52,852 bases of DNA, from positions 1-52,852 of the forward strand of contig CAICTM010000689.1 of NCBI GenBank assembly GCA_903772945.1. The letters are read 5' to 3'. How positions within the stretch are numbered: position 1 is the stretch's first letter; each line of letters starts with the position of its first letter. The notes beneath the pieces were generated by a model that saw only the letters and a list, made by a program, of their open reading frames with translations, was not told where the DNA came from and did not search any database. This DNA is from Seminavis robusta. Taxonomy: Eukaryota > Bacillariophyta > Bacillariophyceae > Naviculales > Naviculaceae. A program made the translations under genes and the position numbers. This document shows, one piece after another, positions 31,196 to 40,466 of the stretch.

Positions 31196-32551
31196 TCAAG
31201 AAGTTACCTCGGCGGAGTGTAATGTCGATAATCCTGCTTCCAACGACGCATTTTCATCGTCACTCGGGCAGAAGAAAGATGCAGCACTTTCTTGTCGATT
31301 ATTGTCAATATTCCTGGTTGTTTCACGTTGAACTGTTGTTTCGTGAACTGTCCCTATCGCCACGGGCTGATCCTCCATCGTTCCATGGGTGTCATTGGCA
31401 TCCCTCATTGAAGCCGCTGGCTCTTCCTGTATACCGTTACGTGTACTAGCTGCCTGTTGCGTCTTGGAGGTTGGTCGACTGCTCCGGGAATGCCGTCCAT
31501 CTCCATCCCCACCGAAGCAACAGCAACAACAGCATCTTTGAAAGATCCAATGAATCAGTCTACCGTACCGGGTTTCAAAACTGGACTTTTTCCTCATGAA
31601 TATGAGCAAGTAGTACAATCCATAGAGGTTTCGGGAAGCGGCTGTCACAACCAAGAACCAAGTTGGTGAATAGTAATTGGCAATGAATGTCGGTACATTG
31701 GCCAGGACAATGGTACTGGAGTAGAGCATTCCTTGTAACGCCACGGCCTGGGATCGTCGTCGATCGGGACCACTGGTAGAGGTGGATTCTCTGCCCAAAT
31801 TAGTGTGGTTCGTGGTAGATTGTTGGCCAGAGTCCGTCGTCGATGCTCCAAAAGAATATCGGTGATTCCGGTTTTCCAATTCTCTCACATGCCAAAATAG
31901 GGTCAGCATGGAGCCAATCGAGACGGCAATCGCCAAGATCAATATGGCTGTGTTGAGTATGTGAAATACCTGTTCCACAAGAGGACTGCCTCGTTCACAT
32001 TCGTAATCATCATCGTATCCGCACTGAGAGGGATACGCTGCAATCCAGCACAAGTCGTAATAGGGATTGTACAACTCGAAGAAGAGTGGCGCCACGCACA
32101 AGGCAATGGCGACAGGCCAAATCACGCCGTGAAAGACTCGCATAAGGCTCGTGGAGAGTCTTCGTTCCGTCCAGTTGTACTTGACAATAAAGAGAAATAT
32201 TATGGACAAGGCCACATCCCACATAACTGCCAAGGTCCCACCCAGTTGCAGGAAGAACCCTTGCAACGAGCACGTGGCAGTAGTCCCTCGGGCTCCATAG
32301 AAATCGTGATCCGAAAGAGGAGTTGTTCCAAAAATACTGGCAATGCCAGAAATGATCAATGCACAGGACAGACTGAACAGGATCTGATGCAAGCACACTC
32401 GGAAACGCCGTGTCTCTAGCAAGATACAAAGAGCCGACAGAATGCTGATGCCGCTGGCAATGCGGGTGATTACAAAACTGGACACTTCGCCCGGACCAAA
32501 GTAATAGTAATCGTCGTCATAATACTGGCTATCATTATCCGTGGAGTTCAT
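31196..32551 (-). CDS. Seven-transmembrane receptor (GPCR, cAMP-receptor/family B-like), 451 aa
   Basis: ATG 32549-32551. Seven hydrophobic helices are visible at about residues 23-45, 54-74, 95-123, 138-160, 192-222, 268-293 and 296-320. The N-terminus is short, Tyr/Asp-rich and carries an N-glycosylation site (NST). Cys94 at the top of TM3 and Cys168 in the second outer loop can form the usual disulphide. The third inner loop is Ser/Thr-rich with RRR before TM6. After TM7 the chain has a run of six Cys (340-345), a likely palmitoylation patch, then a ~100-residue polar tail with Ser/Thr sites. The overall layout is like Dictyostelium cAMP receptor-type and secretin-like GPCRs common in diatoms. 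The ligand is unknown. Confidence 0.82.
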   Translation of the reverse strand: MNSTDNDSQYYDDDYYYFGPGEVSSFVITRIASGISILSALCILLETRRFRVCLHQILFSLSCALIISGIASIFGTTPLSDHDFYGARGTTATCSLQGFFLQLGGTLAVMWDVALSIIFLFIVKYNWTERRLSTSLMRVFHGVIWPVAIALCVAPLFFELYNPYYDLCWIAAYPSQCGYDDDYECERGSPLVEQVFHILNTAILILAIAVSIGSMLTLFWHVRELENRNHRYSFGASTTDSGQQSTTNHTNLGRESTSTSGPDRRRSQAVALQGMLYSSTIVLANVPTFIANYYSPTWFLVVTAASRNLYGLYYLLIFMRKKSSFETRYGRLIHWIFQRCCCCCCFGGDGDGRHSRSSRPTSKTQQAASTRNGIQEEPAASMRDANDTHGTMEDQPVAIGTVHETTVQRETTRNIDNNRQESAASFFCPSDDENASLEAGLSTLHSAEVTS

Positions 32552-33935
32552 CGAGTGGCGCTGCCGTTTGTGTTGTTTGCCATGAACTAGCTAGCTGTAG
32601 CTATTATAGGTAGCCAGCGAATACCGGTAGCATCAGTTGTGATGCCTCCAATGGTGTCATGGAAGAGGGGACCTAGTTTGGAAGAAGAGCCAGTCTTGTT
32701 GTGGCCTTCGCCTCCAGCTTCTTTGAAAAAGCCAGCGAGTGGGAAGGATACCGGTCGGGTGGATGGGTTGAGGTGTCCTCAAGCACTCACTTCTCGTCTG
32801 AACCCTTGAGTTTTTTGGCAGTGGCAAGATGTACTGGAGTGGCACAAGGGAGGAAGGAATAATTGCAGCGGTCCCGTAGGTCACCGCAACGACTAGGTGC
32901 AGAGATGGGGTCTCTGAATACACGACACGAGGTGCAACTAGGTTCTTTGATTTGATTGTCGAAAGAGGACAGCAACAGTGCAAATGGCTGGAGATATGGC
33001 TGGAGGAGAGAGCTCAAAATGGCCCATTCAACTAGAACTTGACATCTGGTATGCCTCCTTTTCCAGCCAAGTTTGGGCAGTCCAATGCTGCTGTAGACTT
33101 GCTTGTTTCTTTACCGCAACTGAATGTCCTTTCAGTGCTCCCTTTCCACCGCCACCACTGACGCTTTCCGAGATGAGGTGTCTGGCATTTTGATTGATTT
33201 CGTTCCCCGGTCTTGTGCTGTGATGATTCAAGCTGCAAAACCTGCTCTTCTGGCAGCAATTCTGGGTCTGACAGATCTTGCTGCATTGATAGTAACAAGC
33301 TGCACTACATATTTGATGAAAGCAGTGGTGGCTGTAATTAGTCTGGATGCAAGTTTCTCTGTCTAGCTAGCAATGGGTTGGGGTACCGTATACCCAGTCA
33401 TAGGAACTAAGATTGTCATTTTCGTCGTTCTATGATGCAATGCTGTTCAGATAGTCTAGTGGAGATGTGGGAACTGTGATCCTACTCTCAATGAAGCTTC
33501 CTCTGACTGTGTCCACAATGGATATGTTCTTCCAGTTCTCAAACCCCAACATCCCTTACACCTGCATCACCTACACCTGCATCTTCCACCGCTCTGTCCA
33601 TCGTGCAATGCTGGTTCATTGTACCGTGATGAGAGTACCGCTACCTACTGTACCGTACCAGGTACGGACAGACAGGTGTGCTCAAGGGAAAAAATACGAG
33701 GTCTTTGAAGTTTCCTGATCGTTCCGGAAATATCCGTTGGATGCACTTGGGAAGCAATGCAAGGTGGAACGCTAGGGTAACGGTGGCATCACGTGACGAT
33801 CGCAGATCGTCTCTTTGGCACCTCTGACGGAAGCTCACACTTCTCAACTCCGACCGCATCGAATCAATCCCATGAACAGGTTGTATCGAAACCATCACAA
33901 GTTTTCAACGCTCCCCAATTATCTTTCCTTCGACC
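32552..33935. other. 1.4-kb divergent spacer
   Basis: It lies upstream of the receptor gene and upstream of the small ORF at 33936. Short frames exist (for example 33124-33366) but show no protein-like signature. GTACC/TACCGG motifs lie near 32620, 32750 and 33630-33662, the last with several GTACCG repeats. Confidence 0.35.
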
Positions 33936-34166
33936 ATGCCCGACCAAATGCCTCCAAATACTGGTCTTAACGACTCCGTCAGCAACATGACACAGACGAC
34001 GAATCAAGGGATGGGAGCCGTGGGAGATTGTGCCGCCGACATTGAGATCTATATGGGAGAACAGTCCAGTTCAATGGCTACGGAAAATACCATGCAACAA
34101 GCACCCAAGCAGCAGAGCTCCACTGACGGGAAGAATGGGAATCCCAAAACCCAGGGGTCCAACTAA
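33936..34166 (+). CDS. Possible small polar protein, 76 aa
   Basis: ATG 33936 in good context (CGACCATGC) opens a 76-codon frame that is Asn/Gln/Met/Ser-rich, has no membrane segment and ends KTQGSN. Composition resembles disordered diatom proteins, such as the N-terminus of the tail-anchored protein nearby. No domain or homologue is recognised, so it may be a chance ORF. Confidence 0.3.
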   Translation: MPDQMPPNTGLNDSVSNMTQTTNQGMGAVGDCAADIEIYMGEQSSSMATENTMQQAPKQQSSTDGKNGNPKTQGSN

Positions 34167-34739
34167 TACGGAAATTCGGCCAATTCGGGGCATTGGAGCT
34201 GCGGGATGATACCGGTATAGTCCGACCGTACTAGTCGTCCTTGTGTGTGATCAACTTCCATTCCTACAACGCCGTCAGCATAAATTGCTAAGATACTAAT
34301 GTCAACGAGTATACCCACTTTTGTTCGTCTCGACGATGGCTGTCAACTACGGTAGCCACTCGCGAGCCCGCGATAAACGTATTTGGCGCTGGTAGGCTGC
34401 TGGGTGGAAGCACAAGAGAAAATGGCCTCTGCCACTGCTCATGAGATTCATTATCATCAGTCGTGTGTGAGACCACCAGAGACCCCGGCTTTGTCGCACT
34501 TCAAGAGACCCGCCTGTTGGTTCTTGCACGACTTTGATGGTGTACGGTTGAGCCAGACAGCAATGATCGCGAATGTGCAGACGATACAGCCGGAAACCAA
34601 AGACGTCCAGGAGAAACGAAAGTTGCTTGAAATTGATTTTTTAATGTGGGAAGAGTCGGGACAGCCACTGTCCCGTGCCTAACACCGTGGGAGCTAGTCA
34701 AAACCATGTCCAAGAATCCCAAGAGCCATTCTCTGGCCC

Positions 34740-35345
34740 TTTCCTACACTTCTCAGTGCCCACCACAAACAGCATTGTAGCATCTGTCTTATTCCATGGG
34801 TAACCATGCTCACGAGCTCACCATGTTCATGAGGTCACTTCAAGACGTCCAGATGTCCAAATGAGCTCCGCCAAAGCGCCTGCTTAGATCCCAAGGGCGG
34901 GCATTCTCTCTGGCCCATGTCAAGGCATCTAATCATCCCCGTCCGCTGCCACATTGCAGGTGCCTGCGTTCAACCAGTATGGGCCCCTAGGCTCTTGATC
35001 CCCATTCAAGACCTCCAAATAATGCCCTCCCCAAGCAGCAACTGGACAGGTTCCTTTGTTTCCTTCGCACCCAAATCTCTTGCCCATTTCAGTATGTCCC
35101 AGTGTCCATTTGATGCAGCAAATGACATGCTTGAGAGATGTGTTCTCCCTTGCCATCATTTCACAACCTCGAAATGAATCTGTAGACCAGCTCTACCGTT
35201 GGAAAACTTCAAGACAGCTAAATTCCGCCCCTCGGCTGAAGCAACAGACAATCTTTGTCTGCCGCCATGTGCGGCCAAACAGTGCAACCCTTCTTTACTG
35301 GCATATTGAAGAAACGTCTTGATGGCATCCGTCCCCTTCTTCTTC
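34740..35345 (-). pseudogene. Decayed ankyrin-repeat gene fragment
   Basis: Pieces of the repeat type common in diatom ankyrin proteins (C..AA..GHLEVLKWARE.G) appear in all three minus frames with stops and shifts between them. Examples are AAHGGRQ and SAEGRNLAVLKF near 35170-35280, AASNGHWDILKWARDLG near 35070-35130, GTCPVAAWGGHYLEVL near 35000-35050, and FGHLDVLK near 34840. No continuous frame links them and no start is seen. This is a relic, not a working gene. It is of a different ankyrin subtype from the giant gene at 14045. Confidence 0.65.
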
Positions 35346-35800
35346 TTCTTGGCGTGGCATTTATTTGCATCTTGATCATGTATCATGTTCCCAATTTTGG
35401 TGTCAATACTTGCATCAATTCTTGGGTACGTAGAGCCATGATGGCTTTGGCCCTGGAGAAGAACTGATCGGATATATTTATTCAGCAAAGTATTGAGAGT
35501 AACATGTAGCTAATCTGCTCATTTCAGTTTGCACAGCTATCATCATGGCAAGCCCAGTTTACATGAATGAGGGGCTTGGGAGGACATGTGCAGCGTGTCG
35601 GGTACTGTCTCTTTGCTAGCTCGTACTGTCTCGTGCTGACGCAAAAATTAATCAATTGACTTGATTTCTAGCCAGAGGAGAGCTGAAGCTACGATAGCAC
35701 AAAGTACTACGAATCATACACAGAAACATGCACAAATTAATTTAAAGGTAGAAATTGACTACCTTCCATTCCGCCAAAAGACCTCTTGTCTTCTCTTGGC

Positions 35801-36064
35801 TTATTTGAATTCGTACTTGGGGTAAACAACGTTTGGATGATCTGCGTTGTATTGATTGGTGGGCAACCCCATTCGGCGTCGAATGGGAGGGACAATAAAG
35901 GGGAGGGCAAAGGCCGCCGTCGCCCACGCCATGGAGAGCGCTGCGACAGGTTGTCGGTGGATAAAGGACCTCAAGTATCCCCTGGGCATACTAAAGTGAA
36001 CTGCCGAGTAACATCCTGATGCTGTCAGGAGAAATCCAAGCTCGTGACCGTCCCAAAGAGGCAT
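35801..36064 (-). CDS. Small membrane protein, possibly complex I NDUFA3/B9-type subunit, 87 aa
   Basis: ATG 36062-36064. The chain starts MPLWDGHELGF and has a weakly hydrophobic helix with a Cys-Tyr pair. Then comes RSFIHRQPVAALSMAW, a clear membrane helix (residues ~39-58) ending in LPFIVPPIRRRMG, and a polar tail LPTNQYNADHPNVVYPKYEF. The run of PV, single helix, LP.I.P.R and G(Y/L)PT.QY recalls the B9/NDUFA3 accessory subunit of mitochondrial NADH dehydrogenase, but the match is short and from memory. No cleavable presequence is needed for that subunit. A coding frame is likely; the product name is tentative. Confidence 0.5.
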   Translation of the reverse strand: MPLWDGHELGFLLTASGCYSAVHFSMPRGYLRSFIHRQPVAALSMAWATAAFALPFIVPPIRRRMGLPTNQYNADHPNVVYPKYEFK

Positions 36065-37478
36065 AGTGGAAACTGATGTGATGAGATCTTAGTGATCAGA
36101 GTCTGTCGGATGAAACGAAAGGAAAGAAAGCCAGGTTAGGTCAGTGCGAATACTAGCAGTACAGCCATCAGGAAGCACCCACAATACTCGCTATGGTCAA
36201 CAATAACTTACCCTGTTGTTACTTGCAGTTCGACCTGCGGCACCGTCGAGAGATAATGGCTGCGTTGCGCTGCTACGGCTGTGACGATTGGAGCGCATCA
36301 TGGTCGGCATCTTGTGCATTCAGGCGCACATTTCCTCATACACACATGCGGGGGAGTACCTCTGAGGAGACCGCGTCCTTTGGTAGCTCACTTGACCATT
36401 CGTTCAACCACTATCCGCCACCGGACCAGGGACCGGTATCCGTCACTCATCACTCATCCGATGGTTCGGCACGACTTTGGACAATTCAAGACAAAATTTG
36501 CTTCAACTTCAATGCCTTCCCATTGAGACCATCACAAGCTTGGCCACGAGATCGGATGATTTAAATAGCCGTATTGAAGAGCTATTGCAGTTGTATTGCT
36601 TGGCGACCGCAGAAACTCTGCGTCACGTTTCATTTAATGCTTATTAAAAAGATCTTGAAGATGCTTAAAAAAAGGTTTGAGAGGGAGCCAGACAAATAAA
36701 TAAATTAAATTTTCAGTAACCACGGTCGACTAGCTTCAAGCCCCATCCCTTATCAATTATTGCTGGAACGCTGGAACCTCTCTACTAAGTACTTCAAGCC
36801 ATACTACAGCGTATTAATGGTACCAGGAGTGTACCAGGAAGGCCTTGACATACTGTAGAGCCTATTCTGGAATCTTGTAGATGAATTAATAAATTGACAC
36901 CTTGCTAAGCATTTAATTATATTTGGATTTGAAGTTTCTGAAAACTCTTCTCCCTTTTCAACTTCAACCCCTTGAAACCCGAACTGGGTCGCCTTTCGTA
37001 ACAAAACAATACGCTGGAACGCGCACCACATCAGCCAGTTCAATAGCCAGCATCGGCAGCTATCCGTGGCTAGCGGTAGCTCCCATACGGTGAGCTCGGT
37101 GAGTTGGACCAACAAAGAGAACACTACTGAGTACTTCAAGGGTAACAATTGCTGATAGTGTACTAGCTAGTAGCTAGCTAGACTAGCTAGTTTGAGGACC
37201 GCAAATTGCTTTTGCTTCAAGTAAGTACGGTACAGTACTGTAGCTAGCTAGTGTGTTGCAGCAAGTTCACTGTATTCTGCTTCCAGGTGCTTCCCCATTG
37301 CCTCAATCCGACCCTTCAATCACACTCTATCCCCAACATCCCCTTTCCATTGGAGCAACAGTTAGTTTAACTCAAGCTGGAGCCGCCGCTCTCATACAGC
37401 CCGTGCCCTGGTCGCCTTAGCGGTAACGACAACAACCTCTCACAGAAAATTTAAAACAATTCATCGTCTTCCTTTGCC
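36065..37478. other. 1.4-kb divergent spacer
   Basis: It lies between the small membrane protein and the kinase/receiver gene. A plus-strand frame at 36193-36564 has no protein-like features and is not called. The section 36640-37140 is AT-rich. GCTAGCTAG runs lie at 37160-37190 and 37240-37250. The leader directly before 37479 is CA-rich. Confidence 0.35.
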
Positions 37479-40439
37479 ATGATCGAAACGGACTTTTGGC
37501 CGGTGGCAGGCAGTCGACACAACGCAACATCGTGTCTCCGCCGCTCCATCAATGACTATTGCAACAACCAAGATGTGGAAGCGGCGTTGCGAGAGAGTCT
37601 GCGCCGTTCCAAGTTACCAAAAGCGCGGTCACTGCGGGATGTCTTTTGGCGTATGCCTGCCATCAACTCGGGGCCGCATCATCACCAGGATGCCATTGAC
37701 GAAGAGATACGTCGTCTAGAATCACTCAAGTCCTTTCAAATCCTGGAAGGCTATTCCGCCACCCCAAGTCACCAGCACAACAACATAAGCCTCGCCTGTC
37801 CCAGCAGCAGTCCGCAAGTGGCATCCGATGCTTCCACTCCCAAAGCGGGCAACGAGGCCGCTGTGAACGACGACGACCTGGGTTCCACCGTGTCCACCTT
37901 GAACCGGTTGGTCAGCCTGGCCACCAGCATGTTTGACGTGCCCATTGCGCTGGTTTCCCTCACCGACTTGGGCCAACAAAACATTCTAGCTGCGCAAGGT
38001 CTTGGTTGTGAAGTCGCGGAACTGCCACTGGGACTGCCGCGACAAAAGTCGAGTCCCTGTGCGCATGCCGTTCTGAGCAAAGACGACCAAATACTGGTCG
38101 TTCCAGATATCAAGGAGGATGCCCGATTTGACTTGCAGGACTTCGACGACGACAACGAAGAAGAAGAAACCAGAATCCCAGAGACCCTCCGCAACCAACG
38201 ATTCTACGCAGGGGCACCACTCCTCTCGCCGGAGGGGGAGAACATTGGGGTTTTCTGCATTTTGGATACAAGGCCTCGGAACGAGGGACTCGATGACAGA
38301 CAGGAGGAAGATCTCCGCCACCTGGCAGGCTTGGCCATGAACGCACTGGTGGAACGACGCACCCGCTCAACGTTACGACATGATCTGCAGGAGGCAAATA
38401 GAGCGGCTTCGGCCACGATACACGACTTGCTCACGCCCTTGACAGCGGTAGAGTTGGCAGTTTCATTGCTGCGTGAAGATCAAGATTTCCAAAACAAACT
38501 CTCGCATCGGCAGAAAGAGTCCGTCAAGATCGCTTCCAACTGCGTTGGTGTTCTCGCAAAGATGTGCCGGAGGATGAGAGATCAGCATAGCAACAGCTTC
38601 AAGCAGCAACAGGCCCACTGCTGCTCGAGTGCCAGTCACGATAGCTTTCAACCGCCGCAAGAAGTTCCACACGACAGCGGATGTGTGCAGTTGGCCAATG
38701 CCGACTTGGGACTCACGGCGGACTCGTTCCGAATCATGTACGGATCCGGGTACCTCAATGGTGTGGAAGATCCAGACAAAGCCGACGCAGCAACGCCAAC
38801 ACTCCCGTTGTCCACTGTGGTCGTCAAGGACTTGGCAAAGAGTATCCACATGTCGGTTGATGCAGTCCACAATACCATCCCAGTGAAGATTGAATTGCAC
38901 GGCTCGGTTCCCTCCAAGATTCTCACCGATGATGTCAAGGTCCTGCGATGTGCCATGAACTTGCTGCGGCATTGTTCGTCTTTAGCCAACGATCCATCAG
39001 GTTCCATTCGGTTCAGTATTAGACCCCAACACTGCCGATGTGGCAAATCAATGTTGCTCTTCTATTGTTGTCAAGAACAACCAGACGTTGGTACAGAAGG
39101 TGCCAATGTCGACAGTCCGCGCACTTGCGAGTGCTGCACAGAGCAAGTTACCTCAGAAGAAACAAAACTGGATTCAAGTAATGATTGCTGTCATCGACGG
39201 TGCGCCATGGAGCGACAGGGCTTTAAACGTTGCTCCGAGGTCGATTTGTATTCCATTGCAATGCAAGTCGAGTCTTTGGGCGGGGACTGTGGCATCGATG
39301 ATCAAGGGGCACACATGAAGACCAATGATAGCAGTGACTCCAGCGCGCTAGCAAAGAAGGGCTATTGGTTCCGCATTCCTCTGGCCGAGCCCGAAAGCAC
39401 GGAACATATCGAACTGGAAGCCACCAACGCATCGCAATCAAGTACATGTAGTAGTGATAACACTGTCGAGCAACCGGCTCAGCTGTGCGAGAAACCCCAA
39501 GCCTCTACCAGTGAATCTACGGGTACTGCGCTAGTCTTGGAAGCACAGCCTCGAAAACGCCGGGCTCTCATCATCGAAGACTCCATCGTGATTCGAAAAG
39601 TTATTGCAAATGCTCTCTCCAAGATTGGCTTTGAGACAGAGACTGCGGTCAATGGCATGGAAGGTCTCCACCAGATGCAGAACTCCATGTACGATGTTGT
39701 TCTCTGCGATCTCCTTATGCCAGTGATGGACGGTTTGGACTGTGTGAAACAGTTCAGACAATGGGAGAAGATTCATCGACCACTCCTGAAGCAGTACATC
39801 ATAGGAATGAGCGCCCATGCAAGTGAACAAGACGTAAAACGCGTTCTACAGGGAGGCATGGATTGCTACAAAGACAAGCCCTTGACTTACAAGGGTCTCA
39901 AGAGTCTCGTCGGTGCATGTGGACAGAACCAGCAACAGCAGCAAAACCTTGGCTCGAATGCGATGAATGCGCAGGATCAGAATGAACCCAAGATCCTGAA
40001 CGGTGACAAAGTGTCAGTCGACGGTAGCAAGGCACCGGAATACCCTAGACTTCAACAGAAGATGTGCCTGATCGCTGCCAAGAATGCGGATGCTTCTCAC
40101 GATCTTGCTCGGCTAACTGAAGCGAAAGGCTGGCGGAGCTTGGTGTTAAATTGTGGCGCTGATGCCCTCGAAGCATTGAAGAAGAGAAACTGGGATGCAG
40201 TCTTCTTGGAAGAACGTTTGCCCCTGCTATCTGGAAAGAGCTGTGCTGCCGAGTTTCGAGAGTGGGAGAAAGAAAATCGGATCAACCAGCAAACTCATCT
40301 CTACATCATGTCCGACAAGGCCAAAGCGATCCCTCCGGGTGCGAACGGCATCTTGAATCAACCGGTGAATCCACGAGAATTTGAAGCACTTCTAACAAAG
40401 GCTGGAGTGTTTCCTTCTTTGTCAATCATTATGAGATAA
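37479..40439 (+). CDS. GAF-histidine kinase-like protein with two receiver domains, 986 aa
   Basis: A single exon from ATG 37479. A GAF domain spans ~135-290 (LVSLATSMFDVPIALVSL, FYAGAPLL, IGVFCILD). The H-box follows with phospho-acceptor His315 (ATIHDLLTPL). The ATP-binding region (~470-635) is degenerate: the N-box reads NLLRHCSSLAND and the usual glycine boxes are not visible, and it carries Cys-rich inserts. Receiver 1 (~693-812) is intact: E700/D701, phospho-Asp744 (LCDLLMPVMDG) and Lys800 (KDKP). Receiver 2 (~860-978) has Glu911 where Asp is expected (FLEERLPLLSG), Ala-Ala for the acidic pair and Gln961 for Lys. It is thus a hybrid two-component protein with a weak or dead kinase and one pseudo-receiver. 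Its stop is only 27 bp from that of the MadBub gene. Confidence 0.85.
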   Translation: MIETDFWPVAGSRHNATSCLRRSINDYCNNQDVEAALRESLRRSKLPKARSLRDVFWRMPAINSGPHHHQDAIDEEIRRLESLKSFQILEGYSATPSHQHNNISLACPSSSPQVASDASTPKAGNEAAVNDDDLGSTVSTLNRLVSLATSMFDVPIALVSLTDLGQQNILAAQGLGCEVAELPLGLPRQKSSPCAHAVLSKDDQILVVPDIKEDARFDLQDFDDDNEEEETRIPETLRNQRFYAGAPLLSPEGENIGVFCILDTRPRNEGLDDRQEEDLRHLAGLAMNALVERRTRSTLRHDLQEANRAASATIHDLLTPLTAVELAVSLLREDQDFQNKLSHRQKESVKIASNCVGVLAKMCRRMRDQHSNSFKQQQAHCCSSASHDSFQPPQEVPHDSGCVQLANADLGLTADSFRIMYGSGYLNGVEDPDKADAATPTLPLSTVVVKDLAKSIHMSVDAVHNTIPVKIELHGSVPSKILTDDVKVLRCAMNLLRHCSSLANDPSGSIRFSIRPQHCRCGKSMLLFYCCQEQPDVGTEGANVDSPRTCECCTEQVTSEETKLDSSNDCCHRRCAMERQGFKRCSEVDLYSIAMQVESLGGDCGIDDQGAHMKTNDSSDSSALAKKGYWFRIPLAEPESTEHIELEATNASQSSTCSSDNTVEQPAQLCEKPQASTSESTGTALVLEAQPRKRRALIIEDSIVIRKVIANALSKIGFETETAVNGMEGLHQMQNSMYDVVLCDLLMPVMDGLDCVKQFRQWEKIHRPLLKQYIIGMSAHASEQDVKRVLQGGMDCYKDKPLTYKGLKSLVGACGQNQQQQQNLGSNAMNAQDQNEPKILNGDKVSVDGSKAPEYPRLQQKMCLIAAKNADASHDLARLTEAKGWRSLVLNCGADALEALKKRNWDAVFLEERLPLLSGKSCAAEFREWEKENRINQQTHLYIMSDKAKAIPPGANGILNQPVNPREFEALLTKAGVFPSLSIIMR

Positions 40440-40466
40440 AAACTATACTATATAGGGCACATTACA

